64,000 nucleotides of DNA from Endomychus coccineus (taxonomy: Eukaryota; Arthropoda; Insecta; Coleoptera; Endomychidae). The stretch is from the NCBI GenBank assembly GCA_958510875.1, contig OY294068.1, forward strand, positions 160,616,388 through 160,680,387, given 5' to 3'. The notes under the pieces are model-generated. The model had not been told where the DNA came from and did not search any database. It saw nothing but the letters and a program-made list of their open reading frames with translations. A program made the translations under genes and the position numbers. Shown here one piece after another: positions 1-10,428 of this stretch. Within the stretch, counting starts at the first letter, position 1; each line of letters opens with the position of its first letter.

Positions 1-1059
1 TTCAAATTTATTGCACTTCTGATGCTTCTAGATACTAATTGAATGTCAAATATGGCGTTACTTACTCAAACGAAATAAGCCTACTTTATTTCTTGTCTTA
101 ATTACGTTGATAGTATATTAAGATATTAGTGGTTAGGTGAGTCTTTCAAGCACGCGCAGTAAGTTTAAGGGCACAATGATCACTTAGCGCCCCTTAAAGC
201 TGCAAGTTCTAGAAAGGCTCTTATTCACGAATTTCAGTCACAATTCTTTCTTTAACCTGCATTATGAGTCGAGAAATTGAGATGAAATTTGAAATCAACA
301 TAAAATAGTTTTCTACCTAAGAATAATTGATACTGACGCTAATTGAGGTCAATATAAAGTAACATTGATGAGGTGGGCTTATTTTTGCATGGAGATAGTA
401 GTTGTTGACACTATTGCACACCATTTTGCCTATTCATTTACTTTTGTGTTGAAAATGGCTATAATGGAGAAGTTTGACTTGAAATTAAGACTTTAGCCAG
501 ATAACCTGTAAGGTTTTGAGTGATCTAAAGATGTATAATGGAGAATATTAGAAGATATTGCTTTGGATCGCGCAGAAAAAGGTATCATTCGTTAACGGAT
601 CCGTAATGTTGGCCTGTAAGAATGAATTAGCCGCGAAGAAAGAAGCTTCTACTCTTTGATTTGTTGAATCTAACCTACAAGTGATGTTCAGAATCATAAG
701 GGGAATACAAATCAATTCTTACCATGAAGTGAAGGCATTCATGAAACAAGTAAATGACTATTACAAACCTAAAATGCCCCTCGTTTCTACTGAAGAAGAA
801 TTCATGCGTCCGATAATAATTTCTCATTCTTAAATGATGTTGCAATTTGTGACTTTCTTGGTTCGACTGGAGGAAACGAAATATGCGATAAGCAAAGAGA
901 AGATTCTGTTCTGATGAATAACACGCGTCCGTAGAAAACTGACAAGGTACTGAAATTAGTGATATTAATGATAATTAATGTAATAGCAACTATCCTTAGT
1001 AGTTTTCTTATATATTTTGACTACTCGATAGGGCCATCTAAATGATGTTAAGAGAGGGG
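1..1059. other. No gene recognised
   Basis: I see no recognisable coding region in this stretch. Short readable stretches around 465-900 contain many stops and resemble no family I know. It is probably decayed repeat DNA. Confidence 0.4.
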
Positions 1060-1650
1060 ATAGTCATTGAAATTTACCTGATAGTTTGGAGGTTATAGAC
1101 ATCAGGGAAGGTCTCACTAAGCAAAAAGAGTTCCATTCCCAAATTCGCCGTTCAATAGAAGAGTGAAGTCTGGTAGAGAGAAGTTGAGCAGGTCTCGAGC
1201 TTGACAAGGAAGGAGTAACCAGGTTGAGATCGAGGTGTCTGTCTACACGAAATTGAATCTATAGAAAAGGGAGAGATCGCTCATGTTTATACGATTCTCT
1301 AGAGAGGTCAATGAATTCGTAAGTGTGACCTCATGTATCAGACGGATAGATCTCTTCTAAATAGAATCTGAGTGCTTTAGTGTAGGTTTGGAAGCTGAAC
1401 TTCAAACATGTGAACATTTTGAATCTGAGCTTTGTAGATTAGAAGGAGCTTCGGGAGTGTACCACAGTAGCTCTTGGCACGAATTAGAGAGCCGAATTTA
1501 TATGAAGCGGCTTGCGCAATAGACCTCACATGTTCGTCCAATGAGAAGGTGCCGTTGGTGGTGATACATATTATACCGTTGACCCTTACTGCAATAAACC
1601 GCAATAAGTGGGTGCTGGTCGGCCTTGAAATATACCCACATTCCCACATA
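1060..1650 (-). pseudogene. LINE reverse transcriptase, C-terminal fragment (family A)
   Basis: The minus strand from 1649 down to 1377 reads as 90 residues that include FSLDEHVRSIAQAASYKFG and LPKLLLIYKAQI. This is the pattern of the region after the polymerase active site (thumb/connection) in insect non-LTR retrotransposons. DNA down to about 1060 resembles 36770-37250 elsewhere in this window, including the shared GGTCTCGAGCTTGACAA stretch, so both are copies of one LINE family. No YADD motif, endonuclease or start is present; this is a truncated dead fragment. The family assignment within LINEs (jockey, R1 or similar) is not resolved. Confidence 0.6.
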
Positions 1651-2102
1651 TTGATTTATTATTTCGAACTAAAAAGGTATTTCACACTAAAGGAAAATAA
1701 TAATGAATTGAAAACAATATTTTGTTCCATTCCCAAAGATATAATATGAATGATAAATAATAATGTGTTTACAAGGAACAGTTTTGTAATCAATTTTAAC
1801 AACTTAATTCTTATGTAGTTCTGTATCCAAACGTAAACATATTATCAAGGGTTGAACATTAGTAATCATACACGTATAAGAGTTTTACACCTCAATTACA
1901 TGTTGTATACAGTTTTTCCAACTGTCTACAGAAATTTTACTTACTATGCCTTTTATTGATTCCACTACAGATATATTTGATGTGGGAGATATATTATTCT
2001 TTCTAATTGATTTGGCTTCGTGCCAGTTGGTTAATTTGGTTCCATTTATGTCCAGAGGGATAATTGAAGTGTTATTGCAGTCAAAAGATCAATGGTATAA
2101 TA
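1651..2102. other. AT-rich spacer, no gene
   Basis: No coding potential recognised. The segment ends at the TA dinucleotide that forms the left target duplication of the mariner element. Confidence 0.4.
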
Positions 2103-2989
2103 CGAGGGCAATGTTTTTCAAGTTTTTCGACCCCTTCCAAATAATACGATTTCGGCAATACTTCAAAATAGGCGTTTGTTCCAGTGATGACCTCATCGTT
2201 GGAGCCTAATCTGGAGAATATTGTGGATGACGAACCAATTGCAATTTTACCATCCAGACTGCAAACCTGTGCGACAGGGCGTTGTCCTGGTGGATTAGCA
2301 CTTTCTTTCTTTGCCAAATGCGGCCGCTTTCGCTTCAAATCGGCATCGAATCGATCCAACAGCTCTGCATAACATACGCTGGTGATCGTTTTGCCCTTTA
2401 CAAGGTAATCGATATGGACGATACCGTGTTCATCCCAAAAAAACAACTTTGACCTTTTTCTGCTTCGATTCGCCAGGACAAGTCTACTGTTTCGACTGTT
2501 CTTTGGTCTCTGCGGGGAAAAGTCCTTCTTATCGAGCTGAACATCGCCAAACACTCCTTTGAAGTTGTCACACGGTCGCCCTTGTTGTCAACACAGATCA
2601 AATGCGGCACTCATCTGGTAGATAGATAGCTTTCTCATATTCAAAAATTGATGCAAAATATTCCGTACCCGTTCGGTTGAGATGCCCATAGCCTCAGCAA
2701 TCTTTTGAACTTTAACCCTCCGACCGTCCAGTATCATACCATGAATTCTATCGACGATTCTTGGCGTCTTAACCTCAACTGGACGACCAGAACGTTCGTT
2801 GTCCTTTGTGGTCATACTACTCCAACGAAAATCAGTAAACCACTTGTGAATCGTTACAATCGATGGTGGAGAGTCCTCATAATGTTTAACAAGTGATGCT
2901 CTGGTTGGCGTAATGTTTTTTCCATGCAAGAAATAATGAATCAAGACGCGACGAAATTCACTTTCTCCCATGTTTATAAAAATTTTCAA
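2103..2989 (-). pseudogene. Mariner transposase pseudogene
   Basis: A 133-residue N-terminal part (2989 to 2588) begins MKIFINMGESEFRRVLIHYF and has the paired helix-turn-helix mariner start, including SIVTIHKWFTDFRW and RSGRPVEV. A frameshift near 2590 moves the reading to SKECLAMFSSIRRTFPRRD and then KLFFWDEHGIVHIDYLVKGK and KRPHLAKKESA. The C-terminus resumes at SNDEVITGTNAYFEVLPKSY and GVEKLEKHC. The stretch that should carry the first catalytic Asp (the family's DETW/DESW motif) and the one with PPYSPDLAPSDY are both missing. The protein therefore cannot be an active DDD transposase. The family call rests on several collinear motifs. Confidence 0.88.
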
Positions 2990-3138
2990 AGCTGCTTGCT
3001 TTCGATGAGTGTCAAAACAGAACTGAATGACATATCAGTCTAAAAATTTAAACTTCGTTCTAGTTAAAGATGGCCACTCGGGATTTCCGATTATGGCGCC
3101 ATCTGTTTATTTTTTAAGGACATTTCACCTTGCCCTCG
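2103..3138 (-). mobile_element. Internally deleted mariner-like transposon
   Basis: The element is bounded by TA on each side (2101-2102 and 3139-3140) and by short inverted ends: cgagggcaatg on the left, and cgagggcaaggtg when the right end is reverse-complemented. It is about 1.04 kb, shorter than the usual roughly 1.3 kb of mariners, matching the missing pieces of the transposase. Terminal repeats are only about 11 bp recognisable, so it is an old copy. It is not expected to move itself because the catalytic residues are lost. Confidence 0.8.
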
Positions 3139-3639
3139 TATGCATAATATGCTACCTAACATGATCCTACTAGGTATTGTAGGATCGGTCTTGCTGGAGA
3201 AATTCAAGCTAGTTTTTCGTTGCATTAAGCTCTACTAGATTAGGAGATCCCCATTTCCGGATGTGACATATTCGAATGAGACTTGCATCCATATTTTCGG
3301 AAGGTGCCCCTCTCATTTACAGGTGTCTTGAAATCACCATTTGCAATTTATTCTGCCACCGTAGTGACTGAATATATTGAGGAGTTGATATGAACCAAAA
3401 ACGGAGTTTTTAGTTGATTGTTGAAGCCGTCTAAACGATGGATTCTAGTCAAGTTAAGGCTGATAATTATCCAAACGATGCATCATCAGAAATAGTTAGT
3501 ATCAGACTTGTAGTTCAGTTCATATTCTAATGTATGTTGACATTTAATAACAAATTCGACATTTTCTACCTATAACTTTAAGTCATTGCTCAAGAAACCT
3601 TCAATGCACGTGTGCTACAAGGATCAAATCACAAGGGGA
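3139..3639. other. No gene recognised
   Basis: Spacer between the mariner and a LINE scrap; no supported feature. Confidence 0.4.
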
Positions 3640-3960
3640 GAATTGTCTTTGGGCGCATTTTGCTTGATCTCCATAACAAAAAGTCTATGGGGCCAGATGG
3701 AATTCCACCTGTCGTTCTCAAGGAATATGCGCCTGAACTAACACGAGTTTTCTGCAGGTTGTTTACCCTTTGATACAGACTTGGTGTCTTCCCTTCCAGC
3801 TGGAAGACCTAGCTGTTCAACCAATTTCAAAAAAGGAAAGAAGGCCCTTTCTAATAATTATAGACCCCATGCACTATTATATGTGATCTTTAAAGTGATG
3901 AAGAAAAAATCAACATCGAGCTCATCCAGTACCTAGAGAGTTCCAAAAGTCCACACTTCA
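3640..3960 (+). pseudogene. LINE reverse transcriptase, N-terminal RT fragment (family A)
   Basis: The + strand near 3685 reads GPDGIPPVVLKEYAPELTRV, a classic start of the reverse-transcriptase domain in insect non-LTR elements, followed by the usual region before RPI with several stops and frameshifts. The corresponding sequence occurs on the minus strand near 37780-37825, so it belongs to the same LINE family as 1060-1650 and 36770-37825. No polymerase active site remains in this piece. Confidence 0.65.
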
Positions 3961-5080
3961 TACCGTTTTCTCATCTAGAGCCCCTATACCATCCAATGAA
4001 GCCAGAGGAGCGAGACATAGAGTTAAATGCAACCAAAAGCTTGCGTTTTTTCTAGAAAGGAGAATTACTTAATACTCAATGTGATGATGTCAGGTACAAC
4101 TATCCTATGAAGTCTTCGATATCCATGCTCGGGATCACCACCAACAGCACGATTTCTGTTGTAGGATTGGAGATAATAGTGGAGGTAAAATAGGTAAACT
4201 GTTATGCAATGCACATGCTTGTTCATTATACAGGTATTTAGTATGTCTAGAAATCTTACACCGTTGTTATTGAGTCCGAACATGTACCGCGGTATTCAAA
4301 ATTCGACATTCAACTATGTGTGGGGCAACAGTAATCTTGGTTTATATTTTTTCAGTGATTTTATGGACCTGAGGAAAAGTTCTAGTCTGATGTTTGCCAT
4401 TGACTGCTACACGAGATGTTTTGTGAACGCTCCATCTCTGTTAATACTCAGTGTAGGTACTATCGTACTTCGAATCAGAAAATAGGAATATTGAATGAAC
4501 CATACTCTAGCAGTCTATCTCAATGATTAAGTACCTTATTGATTGTAATTGCTCGTAAGTGTCTCGGATGAGTCTGCATGGACAAAAGAGTCGACCCGAG
4601 GCTTATTCGCAAGAGAATATGAGTACACGATGCTCGAGACCAGTCTCGTCTTGGGACGCCTCGGCGATCGTGTAAAAAACGCTCTTAAGCGTGTACGACA
4701 TGTGGCAATTGGGCGAATGCAACAGTAACCATTCTCACTGAATTGGCCCGTAATAAGAAGCTAAAACATATTCCTAAGGTTTGATCTCATTAAAATCCTT
4801 TCTAACGATACATTCTCAGCTATATTCCTCGTTCTTTGATAGAGATTCTCTTATGATTGGCAGCATTTGGAATTGTTGAACGTCCTAAATACATCTCCTT
4901 CATTAATCTTCTCTCAAGTTTTAGCTTACACTTTACCCATTGTATGAGTGGCTTATTGTTCCTCTGAGAGCTTTGAAAAACCACAGATATGTATCACCAC
5001 ATCCAAGCATACTCGGTAATTGTATGACAGTGTTAGATTTCATACACTTTACAGATTCAAAATCTAGACAATTAGGGCTC
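3961..5080. other. No gene recognised
   Basis: Only short frames broken by stops. A small GC-richer patch at 4560-4680 (with agaccagtctcgtcttgg) looks like part of an old repeat but I cannot assign it. Confidence 0.35.
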
Positions 5081-5304
5081 ATACTTCCGGTATCGACACA
5101 GCGTGCACAAACCTAACTATCGTATCTGCAATAACCCCTACACCCACGGCCGGGGCTTCTCATACGGATAAGGGGTAATTACGATTATCAATCACAATAC
5201 CACCCCAGCTTATACTTCCGGTTTCGACACAGCGTGCACAAGCCGTTGGCGGTTTGGCCGTCTAGGATATACTTATACTTCCGGTATCGACGCAGCGTGC
5301 ACAA
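5081..5304. repeat. Three direct copies of a 30-bp motif
   Basis: A motif of about 30 bp with the core cgacacagcgtgcacaa occurs at 5081-5110, 5212-5241 and, with one change, 5275-5304. The copies are irregularly spaced (131 and 63 bp) and separated by unrelated sequence. They may be the internal part of a terminal repeat of a mobile element. I found no protein nearby that would identify it. Confidence 0.75.
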
Positions 5305-5984
5305 ATATACCAAAGACGCCCCTGTCGTTCAAACATACACACTCTATACACACCATACAATTATTTGAATTTTTCAATTCATGTGCGGATTCAAATCGTG
5401 CGTGGTCCAACCTATGACGGGATAAACTCAAATATAACAATACAAATTACTGAAAGCTACGGAACTCAGATATCGTACAAACGTTACCAATCATAAACTA
5501 CGGAAATCAATATATCGTAATGCCCAAAAATAATAACTATTAAGCTATCATTTATATTATGTAAAATTCACTAAGCGGAACACTATTGGTAATTCAAATT
5601 TTAAATCTGACTTGAACTCGGATAATAATTAATTCACTTTGATTCTAATATGATAATCACACTTTAACGGTACTGATTGATAATCTAAATCACAAAAGAA
5701 CTGAAAAAGATCCCTGTCTTTTGTCTGTCACTGCTTTTATATGTTTGTCGAGGTTCTGGTCAAGTCCGCATCACCAATTCCTTATTTTGTGCCGGGACTT
5801 TTTTTATTTATGTCCCGAACAATGCTTGAAAGTGACGCTACTTTTCAGATCCAAAATTCGCGCTCATGATATCTCGATAGTACCTCTTGGCACAGTAAAC
5901 AAACGTTATCGGAGTTTTTTGGTTGTTCGCCCTTTTTATACATAAGGCTGTTCAAACTTTGATGTGTTAAGTTACCAGATCCCT
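5305..5984. other. No gene recognised
   Basis: AT-rich, no credible coding frame; a short open frame at 5721-5945 has no recognisable motif. Confidence 0.35.
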
Positions 5985-6050
5985 CCCCTTAAAACTAATC
6001 GTATCAGCACAAAGCGTCCTCATCGCACAAATTTCAATTAAAAATGAGCA
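5985..6050. repeat. Dispersed repeat shared with 63922-63985
   Basis: The stretch with aactaatcgtatcagcacaa and gcgtcctcatcgcac is closely matched at 63922-63985 near the other end of the window, in the same orientation. It is probably the end of an interspersed element. Confidence 0.7.
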
Positions 6051-6153
6051 ACATTTATATCACACTTTTTTGAGTATTTCTCAATTTTATCTGAGGTCTC
6101 TGGAATGTATGGCAATGTTATAAAATTATCTGTATTACCGTTTATAATATTTA

Positions 6154-6646
6154 CACAGGGGTCCCAAAATTGCTGGAAAATGAAACTACCACTTTGTAGA
6201 GGTCAAAATAAGTCGATTGGAGCCAATTTATATAGTAAAATGAAGTACTGTTTGTCCGTGAGGAGAGTTCAAAATTCACTTAAAACATCTAATTTTTGGG
6301 CGCTATTCACAAATGCGTGAAAAAATTTGATGAAATTTTGCAAAAGTGTATTGTAAGAAATTACTCTACTTTCGGTAAAACAAGAAATTGAAAGGAAATT
6401 GTAGAAGGGTACAACCACCCTCACCCCTCTGATATTTTTCTAATAAGTTTATTAGGGGTGATAAGATGATTTTGAGATATCTTCAACAGGAAGGCTCATT
6501 CATTATCTTGATTTTTTATGTCTTGTAAAAATTCAATATTCCGCATAGTTTGGGAGGAAAAAAATGTTTTCTCAAATACTGATAACTGATATTCTTGGAA
6601 CAAGTTTAATAAAATTGTAGTACAAAACTTAGTGAACACAAAGACA
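6154..6646 (+). repeat. Left long terminal inverted repeat
   Basis: It matches the reverse complement of 7780-8274 over almost its whole length with scattered substitutions and small gaps. Landmarks shared by both arms include gtttgtccgtgagga, cactgataactgatattctt (left arm: tactgataactgatattctt) and caagtttaataaaatt. Confidence 0.85.
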
Positions 6647-6689
6647 AAACTTTTTTATGACAGGTGTTCAATGTGACATCCACATCCAT

Positions 6690-7600
6690 TAATGCAAAGA
6701 TCAATTCGGCGTAAACAATTGAAATGCACCCTCCTGAACACAACGTCGTTTTCTCGTATTGCGTTTACAGCATTTTTGGAATTCTGTTCAGTTGTTCAGA
6801 ATTATCAATTTGAACCTTGTATATTTGTGTTTTCAACGCTTCCCAGATGGAGAAGTCGCAAGGATCCAAGTCTGGAGACCGCGGAGGCCACTGAATAGGT
6901 GCTTCTTGTCCTCTACCAATCCATCTACCAGCAAATTGTTCATCAAGATGTCCTCTTACGGCACGTGCAAAATGAGGTGGTGCACCGTCGTGCATGAAGA
7001 ACATGTTTTGACGCGAATTAAGGGACAAGTCTCCTAATCATTTTGGAAAAATTTCTTGAAGGAACTAGCGCCATCCTGACGGGCAAGCAATTGGAACGGT
7101 CCAACCATAAAATTGCCAATAATTCCGACCCAGACATGAATTTTAAATTCTCGTTGATAATGTCTACCTTCAATAGTATGTGGATTTTCATCTGCATGAA
7201 CATGCTCATTGTCCATGTTCGTCTTGCCACGACGTGTAAAACAAGACTCATCAGTAAACAAGATATTATTGTGAAATCTGTTGTCGACTACTCTGCGCTC
7301 CCGAATAATTTATGCAAAATTTAAACGTGATCCGTGGTCAAGTGGGAATACCTTTTGGAAGTCCAATCACCCGTTGCAATGGTCTGGTACTGGTCTCAGG
7401 AATGTTATCAATCATTTGAAGAACAGCATTTTCCGCAATGATTCTGACTGGCTTAAACCTCCCTGTTTCTCGAAGACGTCTCTCAATTCGAGCAAAAGTC
7501 TTGTGATTTGGAAATCACCGATTTGGATACCTCTCTTGATAGACGTAAACACTTTCGAGGCAGTTACTTCGACAGAATCCAAGAACTAAAAGCATATCGA
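6690..7600 (-). pseudogene. Tc/mariner-superfamily transposase pseudogene
   Basis: Read from 7600 down, the minus strand gives a decayed N-terminal helix-turn-helix region, then MFTDESCFTRRGKTNMDNEH (7261-7034 frame) with the first catalytic Asp. It continues with HVWVGIIGNFMVGPFQLL and, in another frame (7028-6765), FMHDGAPPHFARAVRGHLDE with the second Asp, and WPPRSPDLDPCDFSIWEALK with the third acidic site. At least two frameshifts separate the pieces. The motif style matches insect IS630/Tc1/mariner transposases of the HDGAPPHF-WPPRSPDL type. All three acidic residues can still be seen, but no continuous protein can be made. Confidence 0.85.
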
Positions 7601-7779
7601 CCTGCTCATTAAAAACTATTCAATAGCTGCCAATTAAAAGCAACAATAACAGCAATAGTAATCAAGTAATAATAGTAATTGAGGATAAATAATACAAAGG
7701 CAACTAAGAGTGAACAAATTATTGGAACATATACTGTCAACAATAAGCTGGGACACTTATGAATTTCTTTCTTGTCAAA

Positions 7780-8274
7780 ATCATGACACGGTCAACTAAA
7801 TTTTGTACTTTAATTTTATTAAACTTGTTCTAAGAATATCAGTTATCAGTGTTTCAGAAAACATCTTTTTCCTTCTAAACTATGCAAAATACGGAATTTT
7901 CACAGAAGAAAAAAAATGAAGATAATGAATAAGTTTTTCTGTTGAAATAATCTTAGAACCATATTACCACCTTTAATGAAATTATAAGGAAAATATCAGC
8001 GGGGTGAAGGTGGTTTTACCCTTAAGCAATTTCCTCTCAATTTCTTCAGCTACTGAGTGTAGGGTAACCTTCTAAAATACACTTTTACAAAATTTCATCA
8101 GATTTTCCTCAGGCATTTGTGAGTAGCGCACAAAAATGTGATTTCTTAAGTGAACTTTGAACTATCCTCACGGACAAACGGTAAATTTTTACTATATAAA
8201 TTGGATTCAATTGAATTATTTTGACCTCTACAATAAATGGAAGTTTTATTTCCCAGCAATTTTGGGACATTCTG
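7780..8274 (-). repeat. Right long terminal inverted repeat
   Basis: Partner of 6154-6646 in inverted orientation. The outer end reads cagaatgtcccaaaattg when reverse-complemented. Confidence 0.85.
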
Positions 8275-8442
8275 TATATGACGTTCTATTATAGATTTTG
8301 TTTAATCTTTCTTTAATGATGGAACTGATAAATGTTTTTGGGTAGCCATTTATTTCTAGTGTATTTCGAACAATTTTTGTTCACTTCTATTTCACAAGCA
8401 AATTGAAATTTACATTGGACATTGTTAAATTCATTTATCTCA

Positions 8443-8606
8443 TGTTGAAGACCAACATATCTCACGCCATCTATGCATAGAAGTCCCACTAAGAAGTCAA
8501 GCACAGTTCTGTAAAGTTCGAGGAATCTGTCAATGTGGTACATTGCTTGATTTCTTAGTGAGACATCTACTCATAGATGGCGTGAGATATTTTGGTCTTC
8601 TCCCCA
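8443..8606. repeat. Imperfect palindrome upstream of the hammerhead motif
   Basis: Two arms pair around a short loop: atctcacgccatctatg (about 8457-8473) with its reverse complement near 8575-8591, and cactaagaagtcaagca with tgcttgatttcttagtg further in. The same atctcacgccatctatgaa text occurs inside the palindrome at 51085-51203, so it is part of one repeat family and precedes the ribozyme at a similar distance. Confidence 0.8.
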
Positions 8607-8650
8607 CGGGTTAGGCTGGTTATGACTACCTTCAACAGAGATCTTCCAGC

Positions 8651-8681
8651 ACAATTGCTCATTCCACTGATGAGTTCTATG
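8651..8681 (+). ncRNA. Hammerhead ribozyme, 5' half (interrupted)
   Basis: It holds the 5' strand of helix I ending ATTCCA and the conserved core CTGATGAG, followed by the start of helix II (TTCTATG). The rest of the ribozyme lies 1.1 kb away at 9797-9850. The two halves overlap by the 14-bp TGATGAGTTCTATG, the apparent target-site duplication of the intervening insertion. Read together, the helix I strands (TTCCA with TGGAA), CTGATGA, GAAAC and GTC would make a complete type I hammerhead. Hammerheads are known in Penelope-like retroelements; activity here is inferred only for the ancestral, uninterrupted copy. Confidence 0.72.
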
Positions 8682-8814
8682 CTCGGGAGAGAATCTACTA
8701 GGCCGGAGAGAAACTGGCGGTAGATTCAGCAAGCAACACCTCTTCGCGGTTCTCGAGACAAGTAACCCTTCGGGGCCAAACTAACGTTGCCACTGCAAAA
8801 GATCCGGTGAACTG

Positions 8815-9560
8815 GGCACCGCATACATTTTCACCTCTAAAACCACGACCCCGTGCCTTCTTATCCCAGGGATGCTGGTCGGAACGGATTCACGGACGTG
8901 GTAGACACATGCGGAAGGCCAAACTTGAACGAGGCCGACGATGGTTCGTAAACGTAGCTTAGGCTAACACGAGCAGGCGAGTGGGGCTATTCCTCATTAG
9001 TCAGGAGGAACAGCTAGCAAGTACCGTGCCTGTTGCACCATAGGTAATGCAGGTTCTCGCTTAAAGTAACCTCGGCCTGCCTGAGCAGGGGCGAAAAAAG
9101 TTACCGCTGCGGAACGTCAGGTAAACGGTGCACCACATGTCGTTTACCCATGAAAACCACGGCGCAGTGCCTTCTTATCCCAGATGGCTGGTCGGAACGG
9201 ATTCACGGCCGTGGTGGCATATGCGGTAGGCTATTTGAACGAAAGCCGAACGTTTACTCGTAGCGTTCCTGGTGAAACAGGTAATTACGAGGAGGTGGAA
9301 TTGACCATAGCCCAGAAGGAGCAGTGTATGAGTCTAGCAAGCAAGCTCCATCTTGGGTATGCACGGGACAGGGTCCTATGTATGCCTGAGATGGGACCGT
9401 CTAAAGTAGTCCCGCCGGGGGTGAAAAAGCTGCCTCTGCGTGGGTATTATGCTGCACCACATGGCTTTACTCATAAAGTCCGGTGTCTGTGCTTCTTATC
9501 CCAGATTTCTGGGCAATTGATTCGCGGCCAGGGTAACAAATGTGGAAGACCGATGATAAG
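8815..9560 (+). repeat. Three degenerate tandem units of ~314-321 bp
   Basis: The marker gtgccttcttatcccag (third copy gtgcttcttatcccag) occurs at 8853, 9167 and 9489. It is followed in the first two units by gctggtcggaacggattcac and in the third by a diverged version. Flanking text such as aaaccacg before it and catgcgg/catatgcgg after it recurs in the units. Confidence 0.75.
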
Positions 9561-9597
9561 AGGTCGACGGCGACTCGTCAAACGGGAGCTGTTATAA
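9184..9597 (+). CDS. Open frame of unknown function inside the tandem insertion
   Basis: A 137-codon frame begins MAGRNGFTAVVAYAVGYLNE and ends in a basic tail (RGRRRLVKRELL). It crosses from tandem unit two into unit three, which argues that it is at least partly an accident of the repeat. I recognise no domain. Two Cys residues near the C-terminus do not form a known zinc motif. Treat it as a possible ORF, not a supported gene. Confidence 0.2.
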   Translation: MAGRNGFTAVVAYAVGYLNESRTFTRSVPGETGNYEEVELTIAQKEQCMSLASKLHLGYARDRVLCMPEMGPSKVVPPGVKKLPLRGYYAAPHGFTHKVRCLCFLSQISGQLIRGQGNKCGRPMIRGRRRLVKRELL

Positions 9598-9796
9598 ATT
9601 ATAACACTAACACGAGTAGACAGGGGGAGAGGGGCCCAGACGGTTCAAAAAACTGTCTCCTCTCCAATTAAGGCGTTGGTCTCTGTCGGGCAGTGGCGTG
9701 CTGTTGTTGTAGGAGAGGGCAAGTCACTAACAGGTCTAGAGTCCACTGGACAGGCAGGCCGGGGGGGACTGAGGTCCTACCCCACAGTTATCAACG

Positions 9797-9850
9797 TGAT
9801 GAGTTCTATGAGAAGAGAGAAACAGCTGTCTGGAACTATAAGTTTGCGAC
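9797..9850 (+). ncRNA. Hammerhead ribozyme, 3' half
   Basis: It contains the helix II remainder (AGAAGAGA), the core GAAAC, a minimal helix III with loop AGCT, the cleavage triplet GTC at 9828-9830, and the 3' strand of helix I (TGGAACTATAAGTTTG). The following cagtactgattgatttggac is conserved beside the other hammerhead copies at 30.7, 50.97 and 51.3 kb. The 5' side (before 9797) does not pair to make helix I, so this half alone should be inactive. Confidence 0.72.
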
Positions 9851-10312
9851 AGTACTGATTGATTTGGACTATAAATACCTTATCATTGTGTTCTGGAAAA
9901 AGTCAACATGTTTCTGATTTTCTTACATTCATTAAATCACGTTTTCATACGTCATTCAGAAAGTTCTGCGAGCTCAAGTACGAATAGTTACATGAAATAT
10001 GATAATCGGCAAATCTCCGTAGTTAATTACTGGCAAGAGTCTATTTCTGTATTTTCTGCAAAGTAGTGGAACATGAATTCAGTTGATATGCATTTTTGTG
10101 AGGAATGGTCGATGGGTGAGATTGAAATCACCATGCTTTTTTCTAGGAATCAGATGATTTTCTATTCCGAGCTTTTATTGGAGGATGTGAACTATACGTA
10201 TTTTTACAACTTTTTCTGCTGTATTATCAGGCCCAACGAATTATTGACGAGGTAACAACTATTTCCAAACCACGATAATCTCACTCATAAATTGTGAATG
10301 ATCACTCCAATT
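9851..10312. other. No gene recognised
   Basis: The first 20-30 bases are the conserved sequence that follows the hammerhead copies; the rest shows no supported feature. Confidence 0.4.
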
Positions 10313-10428
10313 AGAATAGTCGAGGATTGTTTCTCCACACAGTGGAATTCTCAAAATGAGTTATGATCAGTAGGTAATAACTCATTTTGGAGATGCCACT
10401 ATGTGGTAAAACAATTTTTGTCATTTGA
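10313..10428. repeat. Hairpin MITE-like palindrome
   Basis: Two arms of about 45 bp, with ctcaaaatgagttat on the left and ataactcattttggag on the right, surround a short loop. The arms also share the pairs cacacagtgg and ccactatgtgg. It is a small nonautonomous hairpin element with no coding capacity. Confidence 0.75.

Larger units (their letters stand above)
6154..8274 (-). mobile_element. Tc/mariner-superfamily element with ~490-bp terminal inverted repeats
   Basis: The element runs from just inside TA at 6152-6153 to just inside TA at 8275-8276. The outer ends share gtcccaaaattgctgg in inverted orientation. Similarity continues inward for roughly 490 bp on each side (6154-6646 and 7780-8274), which is unusually long for this superfamily. 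Between the repeats lies a broken transposase on the minus strand. The two arms differ at many positions, so the copy is not recent. Confidence 0.88.
8682..9796. mobile_element. Unclassified 1.1-kb insertion with 14-bp target duplication
   Basis: The segment is flanked by identical 14-bp direct repeats, TGATGAGTTCTATG at 8668-8681 and 9797-9810, and sits inside helix II of a hammerhead motif. It is visibly richer in G and C than its surroundings. It contains three degenerate tandem units of about 314-321 bp, and a 137-codon open frame. It has no long terminal inverted repeat and no clear poly(A) tail. A 14-bp duplication would suit a non-LTR retroelement or derivative, but I recognise no reverse transcriptase. 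An alternative is that the two hammerhead parts are ends of a nonautonomous Penelope-like unit. Confidence 0.6.
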
